In this document: positions 14,201-23,919 of the stretch, one piece after another
Layout of the letters: each line of letters begins with the position of its first letter
How positions within the stretch are numbered: position 1 is the stretch's first letter
Assembly: GCA_021613335.1 (NCBI GenBank)
Contig: JAJTWR010000257.1
Location: 1,291,001 to 1,355,000, forward strand
Reading direction: 5' to 3'
Source of the DNA: Whitmania pigra
Taxonomy: Eukaryota > Annelida > Clitellata > Hirudinida > Haemopidae
DNA: 64,000 nt
Program-made: the position numbers and the translations under genes
Notes under the pieces: model-generated
Seen by the model: only the letters and a program-made list of their open reading frames with translations
Databases searched by the model: none
What the model was told of the DNA's origin: nothing

Positions 14201-16725
14201 TAAAGTCTATTATTTTTCTTGACTATCATCTTATTAATACTAATCCCATGACATAAAGAGTTATTTCAATGGCAAAACAATTCTCTCTAGAATTTATTGA
14301 ACCTCAAATACTAAAAATTATGACTACATATATTAGATCTGCATTTATAGGGCTGCATATTCTTGATATCTGCATATTGATTAAATAAACTATTAAAATC
14401 ACAAAACAATCACAATCTAAATCCTTGCATGACCATCTGCCAACAGTACTACAGACACCTGTTGGATAGACTTCCCGCGGAAGATGCAGCTAACAACCTG
14501 AACATCAGCATCGTCGTCGTACCCAGCACTCTTCCGACTCCGGTCAGGGATCACATTTCCTCCTGTCTCCAGCAACTGCCCGACCTCAACTTGTACCTGC
14601 TCAGGAGGTTCTTCGAACACCTGAAGACGTGAGATTTTATTTTAATTTGATTTGGTCTCTGGATTGATTTAAGAAAAAACATTAGTTGTTCAATAACTTG
14701 TACCACAGGTTAAATAATAATTAATTATGATAGGTTGATAAATTGTAGTGTAATATATTGTTGTATAATAGATACTAAGACATATCAAAATAAAATAATG
14801 CATTACAATCTTGATAAGTTAATATCGTAATTAATATAATTATAGTTGTAAATAAAAATAATTATAATAAATAGTTATTAATAAATAGCATAAAAAATGC
14901 AGCCTCACCAAGTCAACGAAACACAACAAAATGTCTTCTTGGAACCTGTCCCTGATCTTTGCAACATTTCTCTTCAGAAAGTAAGGAGAGTTTACGATTT
15001 AGTGGCGATGTTTATGTTTGCATTTAACCTTTAAAAAGTTCATTTTGTCATTTTATGTTTCCACATTTGGCAAAAACCAGAATGTTTGTTTGTCACCCTG
15101 CTGCCTCCCTTAGAAGATTGGGTTTCGATCACAGCATGTTGCGACCGTTGCTTTTACATTGTTGTTACGTTGTTAATTAATAATTTATGATTTAATAATT
15201 AATAATTTAGTTATTAATGAATCTATTTATGTCACAAGTTAATGAATATTTACTGAGTTTATTAATATTTTAATGTATAATTAAGTGCTTGAATATTCAT
15301 CACATTACATCGAACCTCTGAGTTACCGCACATAATTAAAGTTTTCATTTTACAATGCTTTGGAAATCGTTTACATGTTACATTGCACTTTATGAGTATG
15401 CAAGATGCACCTTCACACTCAACTTCATCACAGCTGTTGAACTTTCTGAAATCTAAAAAAAAAAACTAATTTTGTCCTTGAACTCTACAAGAGCTCTGGC
15501 ACCCTGACTTTGTAACTGTCCGTTGTTTCAGTTACGTGGCAGTGGGTAACCATAGGTTCATCAAGGTCCATAAGGCATGGTGTTCGGCCGTCAGCATACT
15601 CATTGAGCATTACAAGGTATGCTTAGATGATTATGTTGACATTTTAGGTGGTTTAATGATGATTTAACTAATAGTAATAATAATAGTAATAATAATAGTA
15701 TTAATAGTAATAATAATAATAATAATGGCAATAGTAATATTAATAGTAATAATTTAAAATAATTGATCGGTGCAATAAAATCAATCGATTAAAAATCAAC
15801 TTCTTTTAATATCGTTAACTTCCCAAGGATCTGTTCGGCCCCAAGGTGAAGCTGAGTTCTCTGTACCCGAACCTCGAAGTCGAACCTGCATTCCCCTTGT
15901 CAGACGATGAGGACAACCTCTTCAGTGAAAACTTTGACGAAGACGATTGCCTTGACGACGACAAGGGTATGGCGTCTGCTTGAAAGCCATGAATTCGTAG
16001 TTTAAGCTTCTAGTGCTGTTTATTTTGTATATATTTTATTACACATGTACATATTTATTACATATTATTATATTAGATTTATTACATATTGTACATTCGC
16101 ATTTTATCATGGATGCTATTTTGTTTTAAATTGACTTGATGTTCCCCTTTAACAGAAGATGAGGGCAACTTCTTCACTGAAACCTTTGACGAAAAAGAAT
16201 GTAAAGACAAATGTAAAGATGAATGTAAAGATGGTAATGATTTATAATATATTTTTGTGTCCTGGATTTGTGGTTTAAGCTTCTAGTTGTGCTTTATTAT
16301 GGATGATGTTTAATTTTAAATCTAGAAATATTGCTTTTACTTCGGTCCGTTTAGTGCTGGACCTTTATTATGACCATTGTATTATTATGTTAATATTTTG
16401 TCATAATTTAAGTTGCTTCATTATCACCAGCACTTCAAGATGATATTTATTAATTAGAATCATTTGCATCACTATTTTGACACAGAAAATTATTTGTTTT
16501 TATTATTAAATTGGTGATTATTCCTGTCATTTACGAATCATCACATTACCTTCTTTTGTGGTAAAATGATTGAATTTACCATATATACCATTAATTTACA
16601 AATACATAATTTATTTTTATCAATTATACTTAAAATTGTTAACGGTTGTTGAAACATTTTTAGCTCCCGTTTCTGGTGATGCAGAGGAAGAAGATGAACT
16701 GGGAGAGGAGACAGACGACGATTGA
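11251..16725 (+). CDS. C1 domain-RhoGAP protein, 13 coding exons (462 aa)
   Basis: Predicted GTPase-activating protein for Rho-family GTPases with a zinc-binding C1 domain. Exons: 11251-11284, 11352-11379, 11689-11861, 12153-12268, 12619-12831, 13232-13375, 13856-13912, 14447-14628, 14903-14980, 15532-15616, 15828-15966, 16156-16233 and 16664-16725. Phases close to exactly 462 codons plus stop. The C1 domain (about 88-131) fits H-x12-C-x2-C ... C-x2-C-x4-H-x2-C-x6-C, with CYAC, CSKC and HKNC visible. The RhoGAP domain (about 170-330) has the arginine-finger block EGIYRKSG (R192) and a late HNKMSSWNLSLIFATFLFR block. The order C1-RhoGAP recalls chimaerins and RACGAP1, but there is no SH2 domain and no long coiled coil, so I assign no symbol. 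The tail is strongly acidic (SDDEDNLFSENFDEDD, EEEDELGEETDDD). Transcribed divergently from UBA1. The two tiny first exons are the least certain part. Confidence 0.8.
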
Positions 16726-17694
16726 AAGTTACGAAGGGAGGTTGACGAATCGAGCATTTCATGATTTTGTTTTTCCGTCGCTCGAAGAATTTAGATTCGA
16801 ATCCGTTTATTTAAGCCCGGTTGTTTTTGTTTCGTCGCTGTGTATTTCAGAGTATTTTCAGTGCTTCTTTCGTTTACGAGAGTATTATTATTGCAAGAAT
16901 GTTTTCTACGAAGTTTGTTTTCCTTAGAGAAGATTACGTCGAGATTTTGTATTTTTCATGAAATCAAGATTGTGATAATTTTGTTCCATCCATTTTCTCC
17001 CACAGAAACATGCTGCATTGCTCCGGCTCTGATTGCGAACATTTACCGCTTTTACTAAAAATCAGTGCTTATAGATCACATTGTTAAAACCATGCTGATC
17101 ATCGCATTATAAATGACTTGGTAGAATTAATTCCATAGCTTGTAATATTTACATGAAAATGTTCTTCTGAAAATTATTCTGATTGCAATGAATTAAGCCA
17201 CCTTAAGTTGAAACTGTGATGTTCATTTTTTTTTGTTAGCAATAAAATCTTTCTTTTAATGTTTAGAAGCTACTTGTAATTGAATTTCTTGAAAGAAAAT
17301 AGTTGAATATATACAATATCTTCTAATTTCTATCAAATTGCGTAACGACAGTAGAGAACTTTAAAATGCCTTCATCTTATTTTGGCACAACTGACATGAT
17401 AGTAAAACAGAGGTGTTGACAATTAGTGTGAAAAACAGTCGAAAATTATAAAAAAGCAGTCACTATTTGAGATAAATGTCCCAATGTCATGAATGGACAT
17501 AAGTCAAGAAGTCAACAAAGTTATAATCTACGATATCAATAATCTAATAAATTAATGTAATGAATATTTTGATATTATTGATAAAATAATTAACAAATTT
17601 ACAATAAAAACATGGGATTTGAAAAGGTGGAAGACTAATAAAAATGGGACGAAAAACACAAAGGTTCAAGTGTCTGAACAAAAACTTGATATAG
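16726..17694. other. 3'UTR of the RhoGAP gene and spacer to UGT1
   Basis: The gene ends converge here (RhoGAP plus, UGT1 minus). AATAAA at 17241-17246 on the plus strand marks the probable RhoGAP poly(A) site. Open frames at 16676-17058 are extensions in the wrong frame after the true stop and show no domain. Confidence 0.5.
17241..17246 (+). terminator. Polyadenylation signal AATAAA of the C1-RhoGAP gene
   Basis: A canonical hexamer about 515 nt after the stop at 16725. It is the clearest plus-strand signal before the convergent UGT1 gene. Confidence 0.5.
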
Positions 17695-19302
17695 TTACTG
17701 TTGTTTCTTTACAACATTCTTTGGCTTAGCACTGTCTTTGCTCCTAAAGAAGCTGAGCAGAAGGCTGACCAGTGCACGAAAGATGCTAAAGGAAATGTAA
17801 ATCAAAATAATCAGAACAATTGTCAGGAATGCTATCACATCAGCCATGATGAATTGCAAAGGTGTCAATTTATAAGCAGACGTCCTGAGGTGCTCGTCCC
17901 CGTACTTGAGCAAGTGCTCGATCAATCGAGATGCCCTTTGACCCGGCCTGTCTGGTTTATCCTTCAGGATTTGTGAGTAAAACTTCACCTTCTCTGTATA
18001 GGTGGGGTCATTCAAAATGTCATCGATACCATTCACCAGTTCATCCACTGTGAATGAACTTAGAGACATGGTTATGGCGTAGCCCTTCGATCTTGCCACT
18101 GCAGCGTTATGTGGCTGGTCCAGAGCAACTGGCATGATTATCATGGGTTTCTCATGGTTGACGGATTCAATGATGCTGTTGAGACCACCATGGGTAATGA
18201 AAAACCTCACTTTAGGATGAGCCAACAAATCGTTCTGGGGAAGCCATTTTAAGATCAGTATGTTATCACTACCAGGACATGCTTCATTAAGGGGTTTATT
18301 TAATTTCCAAATGAACTTCATTTTACCAGAGAAATGTTTGAACGACTCACAAAATCGTTTTATGAGAAAATCTGGAACGTGATCAAAATAGCTGCCGAAG
18401 GACACAATTGCAGTATCTTTTCCCCCAATAAATTCTAATACTTCTCTAGGCAGAGCCTTGATGTCATTGTTGACCATGATGTCTCCCACACTGACTGTGT
18501 TTGGCATGTTGGCATTTGGGTAGTTAACTGATAAATCCTCAAGAAAAAACCAGAGATTTGCCTTTTCCATAAGTTTTACGGCAGACATTTGTTCACTGCC
18601 TGGTGGCAGAAATTCTCGTGAGAAATCAGTCAGTGATTCACAGAAATACATGAATATCACTTCACGAAGAAGAGTAGAAAGTCTTTGATAAAAGGTCATC
18701 TCATTGGAGTTACTATCTCCAAAATAAGGAGTGAACGACTGAAGTCGAGGCACACGGTACAACCAGGCGAACCATGGAATATTGTAGGTGCCATAAGGAA
18801 TGCCAAGATAAAATGGCAAGATGTACCTGCATTCTGCAGCAACAAAATCAACAATGGCAAACTGGAAGCCAGATTTTGAAAGCTGGTTCAGCAATTCCTT
18901 ATTTCTCATCACATCGAGACAATCGGCTTCAAACATTTCCGTTGTGTCACTCTCCATCTTGATGCCAATCCAAAACTTTCGCCAAGGTGACTCTTCCATG
19001 GCCACATCAACAAATGCTTTGGACATATCTTCACTGTTTGAAAAAGCTTTATCCACACTGGCTTTGTGAACGATATAGCCGAGAGATCCCGAACTAGCAT
19101 TGGAACGATAAGTATGTGTCTGTATCTTGATGCTCGATGAAAGAAGTAGTTGCACTTCATGACCCTCGTCTGCAAGTCCCATTCCGAGTTTCGAGTAAAA
19201 GATGATATGGGAATTGATACTCGACGGAAACATCAAAATTTTAGCGCTCTTTGCCAACGCGAATAACAAAAAAACAAAAATAAAAGTCGACTCCGAACGC
19301 AT
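17695..19302 (-). CDS. UDP-glycosyltransferase UGT1 (edge gene of the array), single exon
   Basis: Membrane UGT that transfers a sugar from a UDP-sugar to small lipophilic acceptors in the ER lumen. 535 aa, normal for animal UGTs. Signal peptide at about 1-19. Catalytic pair: H32 (in FPSSINSHIIF) and D152 (in FAIVDFVAAEC). Donor-binding signature at about 353-396: WLPQNDLLAHP, ITHGGLNSIIES and D395-Q396. A membrane segment at about 486-510 is followed by a basic cytosolic tail ending KKQQ, a KKxx ER-retrieval signal. It is the most divergent of the seven paralogues (different C-terminal membrane/tail sequence and different upstream region) and lacks the hAT-like element that lies 3' of the others. 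Its 5' end is the source type for the four truncated copies further along. Confidence 0.95.
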   Translation of the reverse strand: MRSESTFIFVFLLFALAKSAKILMFPSSINSHIIFYSKLGMGLADEGHEVQLLLSSSIKIQTHTYRSNASSGSLGYIVHKASVDKAFSNSEDMSKAFVDVAMEESPWRKFWIGIKMESDTTEMFEADCLDVMRNKELLNQLSKSGFQFAIVDFVAAECRYILPFYLGIPYGTYNIPWFAWLYRVPRLQSFTPYFGDSNSNEMTFYQRLSTLLREVIFMYFCESLTDFSREFLPPGSEQMSAVKLMEKANLWFFLEDLSVNYPNANMPNTVSVGDIMVNNDIKALPREVLEFIGGKDTAIVSFGSYFDHVPDFLIKRFCESFKHFSGKMKFIWKLNKPLNEACPGSDNILILKWLPQNDLLAHPKVRFFITHGGLNSIIESVNHEKPMIIMPVALDQPHNAAVARSKGYAITMSLSSFTVDELVNGIDDILNDPTYTEKVKFYSQILKDKPDRPGQRASRLIEHLLKYGDEHLRTSAYKLTPLQFIMADVIAFLTIVLIILIYISFSIFRALVSLLLSFFRSKDSAKPKNVVKKQQ

Positions 19303-20067
19303 CTCACAAGTTTAAATCTCGTCGGACATAAATCTATCGTTCTTTAGAAATGGAGATTTCTTTCTGCATTAAAACCGACAGTTTATCAAGAGCTCTCAAA
19401 TGAACAGATCTCACATATTCACTTCATTCTTTTTATTTGTGCTGCTCCCATATGCTGTGAAATCCGAACCGCTCGAAAAGGTTCACTATTATCGGCTTCA
19501 CTGGATTATATTAGCCTATGTGGGGCTTATTTCAAATTCCCAAGGAACTTTGACAGTGATTCAAATGATGACACGTGATGATGATAATGATGGTGTGACC
19601 TCTGTTAGTAAATGTAAATGAAATTCATTTTATAAATGTTTAATTATTGACTACTTTAGAATAACTTTAGTGTTATGCCAAGATTGCACGTTGATTTCAG
19701 AATGAGGCTTTAAACATTAACATAGATCAGGTTCGCGAGGGTCGTCATCATCTTCGTCATAGTCATAATATAGTCCATGTTACTTTGACCATACAAACTC
19801 ATTGTGATCATGATGATATTCCATATCTCAGTTTCACCAAAACGTTCTCCCGAACTTAAATATTCTGAAGCACCAAACTAAAGGTCGTTTTCTCGTAAAC
19901 AAAAGTATCATAAGTCGAAGCTTTCGAGTTGTTTGTGACTAGTCTAGAATTGTCATGAAGAAAGTAGTTTATTTTCCTCAAAAGTACTTCGAGGCAAGCA
20001 ATATTGAAAATGTTAGAATCACATTCAAATAAAGTTTGACCCCTAAAACTATTTTTATTACTTAGAT
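19303..20067. other. UGT1 upstream flank, repeated in other units
   Basis: It holds the UGT1 promoter side (shared motifs GATTTATGTCCGACGAG and a GAGCTC block) and about 600 bp of non-coding sequence that recurs at about 23581-23925, 32698-33240, 39616-40184 and 45950-46501. No gene is seen in it. Confidence 0.6.
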
Positions 20068-21106
20068 CAGCGGTTCTCAACCTTTCTGACGCCGCGACCT
20101 CCAGGCATCACTTGCATGCGCAGCGGCGACCCCCAACAACAAAATTAAACATTTGGGGGATGTGGATGCATTTAACTCATAAATCATTGTTGCTATTTAT
20201 GCCTTTCACTTCTAAATATTAAAAAATTTATATTTATATTATTTTTACACAAATCCCACAATCGCAAGATCTAGTTGGTTGTAAATATGAAAACATGAGA
20301 TATATTGTCATGTTTTTAAATTATTTATTTTGTAATATTATTTGAGTTTCTGAACATCACAACCGTTTCAGTGAGATGGTTTCAATGCTTGCTAAAATCA
20401 GGATGGCAGCAACCAAAAACGTGCTTAACAAGGAACGAGAGATGTGAACACATCCTTATCATATATATTTCATTTGTAAAATGTACAACATCAAATAATA
20501 TGATTAGTTGGCTGTATCAGGTTTCGACCTACTATAGTTGCTACTTTGTATCCAGCCAGCCTGCAAGCCAATCGATAAACGTCAAACTATCACCACAATA
20601 ATCTATGCCATCCAGCAAGCGGCCGACACAACACATAACAAGTGTTATACATATATTATTTTTTTTATTAGATACAATTGGACCACTAACACAATTGCGA
20701 AAAATAATCCAAAAAACAAGAGACATCGACCGGTGTGTACAGGGGCAGCAAATAGATTAAATGTAATTTAAGTATTGACTGAAGTCTTAGTCACGTATTA
20801 TTGAGTTGAAATGAGAAACCGTGGCTAATTTAACGACATCACCCGGCAATGCGTTCCATGGCTTTACAATTCTATTGCAAAAGGAGAAATTAGCACAATG
20901 ATATATAATATAGCCGAAAAAGGCTTGCACTATAAAAAGCATCTTGCTCTAAATTATATGTGTGTATAGGATAAAGTTTTGTCAGAAAATATGTCTTTAA
21001 AAACTATTTTTAAAAATGTATTTTAAAAAATATTAAATTTTCAGTGTCTTAAACAAGACGTCAGACGACATCAAAGAGGGTCGCGACGCACAGGTTGAGA
21101 TCCCTG
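20068..21106. mobile_element. hAT-like non-autonomous element, unit 1 copy
   Basis: The left terminus CAGCGGTTCTCAACC and the right terminus GGTTGAGATCCCTG are inverted repeats of the MER5/Charlie-like type. The flanking 8-mers are ACTTAGAT (20060-20067) and ACATAGAT (21107-21114), an 8-bp target duplication with one later change. It carries no transposase. This copy is about 1 kb because a LINE 3' end sits inside it. Confidence 0.8.
20657..20887 (-). mobile_element. LINE 3'-end fragment inside the hAT-like element
   Basis: Matches, in antisense, the last part of the LINE at 36031-37262, including the region encoding the end of RT and the 3'UTR (for example ACAATTGGACCACTAACAC). The same segment is absent from the equivalent place in the unit 2 copy (about 27380), so it is a unit-specific insertion of about 230 bp. 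Confidence 0.75.
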
Positions 21107-21280
21107 ACATAGATAAATGATTAGAGAAAACTAAAGACGAATACTAAATAATGTCTTTCATATTAGGCTGTTGTTAACGTCTTGTGACAATCGAAAAAAA
21201 TCTGAAGAGATGAACTGCATCAAGAGTTGCATCAAAAGCACCATCATTTTTAAATAGAACGTCATGACTCGTGCTTCGAA

Positions 21281-22885
21281 TCACTGCCTTTTTTTGGTCG
21301 CATCCTTTGGAAATTGTTTCACATTCTTTCTCATCAACCAAGTAAAGCATCGAACTAGGACCCACGCAATGCAACAGAAGAGGAAGATGAAAATAACCGT
21401 CAAGAAACCAATTACATCAGCCATGATGAATTGCAAAGGTGTCAATTTATAAGCAGACGTCCTGAGGTGCTTGTCACCATACTTGATTATATGTTCTATC
21501 ATTCGAGATACCCTTTGTGCGGGCCTGTCCGGCTTGTCTTTCAGGATTTGAGAGTAAAAATTCACCTTCTCTGTATAGGTGGGGTCATTCAAAATGTCAT
21601 CGATACCATTGATCAGTTTATCCACTGTGAAAGAACTTAGAGACATGGTTATGGCATAGCCCTTGGATTTTGCCACTGCAGCATTATGATGTTGGTCATA
21701 AACGAAAGGTATGATTATCATGGGTTTCTTATGGTTGACGGATTCAATGATGCTGTTGACACCACCATGGGTAATGAAAAACCTCACTTTAGGATGAGCC
21801 AACAAGTCGTTCTGAGGAAGCCAATTTAAGATCAGTATGTTATCACTATCAGGACATGCTTCATTAAGGGGCTTATTTAATTTCCAAATAAACTTTATTT
21901 TACCAGAAAAATGCTTGAATGTCTCACAAAAACGTTTGATCACAAAATCTGGAACGTGGTCAAAAAAGCTGCCAAAGGACACAATGGCAGTATCTTTTCC
22001 CCCAATAAATTCTTCAATGTTTTTGGGCAGAGACTTAATGTCATCGTTAATCATGATGTCTCCAGCACTGACAGTATTTGGCATGTTGGCATTCGGGTAG
22101 CTGACCGATAGATCTTCTAGAAAAATCCAAAGACTGGCCCTCTCTAAAAGTTTCTTGAACGACCATTGTTCGCTGTTTGGTGGTAGAAATGTTTTTGAAA
22201 AGTCATTGTTAGATTGATAGAAATACATGTTGAGGACGTCGCAGAGAAGAGTGGAGAGTCGTTGATAGAAGTTCATTTCGTTAGAGTTTCCATCTCTTAA
22301 AAAAGGAGTGAATGACTGAAGACGGGGAACACGATAAAGCCATGCTAACCAGGGGGTGCTGTAAGAAGCATAAGGAATGTCGAGGTAAATTGGTAAGATG
22401 TAGCTGCATTCTAGAGCTACAAAATCAACGATTGCAAACTGGTAACCGGCTTTTGAAAGCTTTTCCATCAATAGTTTGTTCCTCATCATATCTAAGCAGT
22501 CGGCTTCATATATATGTAGTGTGTCGCTGTTCATCTTGATGAATTTCCAAAATCTTTGCCAACCTGACTCTGCCATGGCCACGTCCACAATGGCTTTGGA
22601 CATTTCTTCGCTGTTTGAAAATGGTTTTTCCATGCTGGTGTTGTAAACGAAATAGCTGAAAGTTCCTGTGGATGCATTGGAGCGATAGGAATGTGTCTTT
22701 ATCTTGATGCTCGATGAAAGAAAGAGTTGAACTTCATGACCTTCGTCTGCAAGTCCCATTCCTAGTTTGGAGTAAAAGATGATATGGGAATTGAAACTCG
22801 ACGGAAACATCAAAATTTTAACACTTTCGTCTGTCGCCAATAACGTATAAAGAAACAATATCAATGTCATCAGATGTATTTTCAT
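21281..22885 (-). CDS. UDP-glycosyltransferase UGT2, single exon
   Basis: 534 aa and intact. Signal peptide at about 1-21, catalytic H34 and D154, donor signature (WLPQNDLLAHP, THGGVNSIIES, DQ in VYDQHHNA), a C-terminal membrane segment and the tail KKRQ (KKxx). It has THGGVN and DSDN where most paralogues have THGGLN and GSDN. It shares with UGT5 several type A markers: SSFNSHIIF, NTSMEKPF, LHIYEADC and SAGDIM. ATG context and signal peptide agree with the paralogues. The acceptor is unknown; variation is concentrated in the N-terminal acceptor half, as usual in this family. Confidence 0.95.
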   Translation of the reverse strand: MKIHLMTLILFLYTLLATDESVKILMFPSSFNSHIIFYSKLGMGLADEGHEVQLFLSSSIKIKTHSYRSNASTGTFSYFVYNTSMEKPFSNSEEMSKAIVDVAMAESGWQRFWKFIKMNSDTLHIYEADCLDMMRNKLLMEKLSKAGYQFAIVDFVALECSYILPIYLDIPYASYSTPWLAWLYRVPRLQSFTPFLRDGNSNEMNFYQRLSTLLCDVLNMYFYQSNNDFSKTFLPPNSEQWSFKKLLERASLWIFLEDLSVSYPNANMPNTVSAGDIMINDDIKSLPKNIEEFIGGKDTAIVSFGSFFDHVPDFVIKRFCETFKHFSGKIKFIWKLNKPLNEACPDSDNILILNWLPQNDLLAHPKVRFFITHGGVNSIIESVNHKKPMIIIPFVYDQHHNAAVAKSKGYAITMSLSSFTVDKLINGIDDILNDPTYTEKVNFYSQILKDKPDRPAQRVSRMIEHIIKYGDKHLRTSAYKLTPLQFIMADVIGFLTVIFIFLFCCIAWVLVRCFTWLMRKNVKQFPKDATKKRQ

Positions 22886-22995
22886 TGTTTCTGAATTTTC
22901 AGAAAGGCAAAAAATTTAGCCTGCGATGTAATCCAACTTTATTCAGAGCTCAAAAATACTCAAAGCGGCATTATATCCATGTCCGCCATTCTATT

Positions 22996-23018
22996 AACGA
23001 TTGCAAAACATTATCGTT
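22996..23018 (-). promoter_or_regulatory. Conserved inverted repeat upstream of UGT2
   Basis: AACGAT-N11-ATCGTT, 110 nt before the start codon, with a TATA-like TTTATAA just 5' of it on the minus strand. The same 23-bp layout recurs before UGT3-UGT7. Confidence 0.5.
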
Positions 23019-23344
23019 CGCGTTTATAAATGTGAAGAAGTATATGCTTCATGCATTCATATATACATGCATTCTTCAGACTATTCAATTTGGTTGAATA
23101 TTTTCTTAAAAACATGCCTTTTTGCCCGAACTTTCAGGGGCGTAAAGTATCTGGTATATATCTAGAAACATTTGATATAATTGATAATTATTGTTTAGTT
23201 GCTTGAAGATAAGAAAGATTTTTTGTTATTATATAAGAAGGTTAATTAGCTAATTTAAATAAACCAATGTATTTTGTTATTATATCCAGAAATCATTCTA
23301 ATCATTTTTTATTTTTTAATAGTTCAACTATCACCCAATCAGGT

Positions 23345-23580
23345 GACACTCGATGACATAAGCAGTTGCACTTCATGATTCAAGTTTATTCAGAGCTCAA
23401 AAATACTCAAAGCGGCATGATATCCATGCATGTCTAAAAGTCCCATTCCGAGTTTCGAGTAAAAGATTGTATGGGAATTGTTACTCGACGGAAACATCAA
23501 AATTTTAGCGTTCTTTTCCAACGCGAATAATACAAAAACATATCTAAGAGACTTTTAGTAAGAGTCGACTCCGAACGCAT
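23345..23580 (-). pseudogene. Truncated UGT1-type 5' end, copy 1 (disrupted)
   Basis: Starts with the UGT1 ATG (23580) and its first codons, then carries a short insertion and frameshifts. It retains the block for the PSSIN..IFYSKLGMG region and ends at the common junction next to the upstream flank of UGT2. It cannot make even the short N-terminal peptide. Confidence 0.8.
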
Positions 23581-23919
23581 CTTACAAGTTTAAAACGCAT
23601 CGGACATGAATCTATCGTTCTTTAGAAGTGGAGATTCCTTTCTGTATTAAAACCGAAAGTTTATCATGAGCTCTCAAATGAATAGATCTCACATCTTCAC
23701 TTCATTCACTTTAGAATAACTTTAGTGTTATGACGAGATTTTTGCACATTGATTTCAGAATGATGCTTTCTTTAATCATTAATATAGATCAGGATCGTGA
23801 GGGTCGTCGTCATCGTCATAATATAGTCCATGTTACTTTGCCAATATGAACTCATTATGATCATGACGTTATTCTAGATTTCAGTATCACCAAAACGTTC
23901 TCCCGAACTTAAATATTTA

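Noticed and set aside
15660..15740. Direct TAA/TAG repeats as a CRISPR-like or satellite array
   Set aside because: Simple trinucleotide slippage in an intron with no spacers; CRISPR arrays are not expected in animal DNA.
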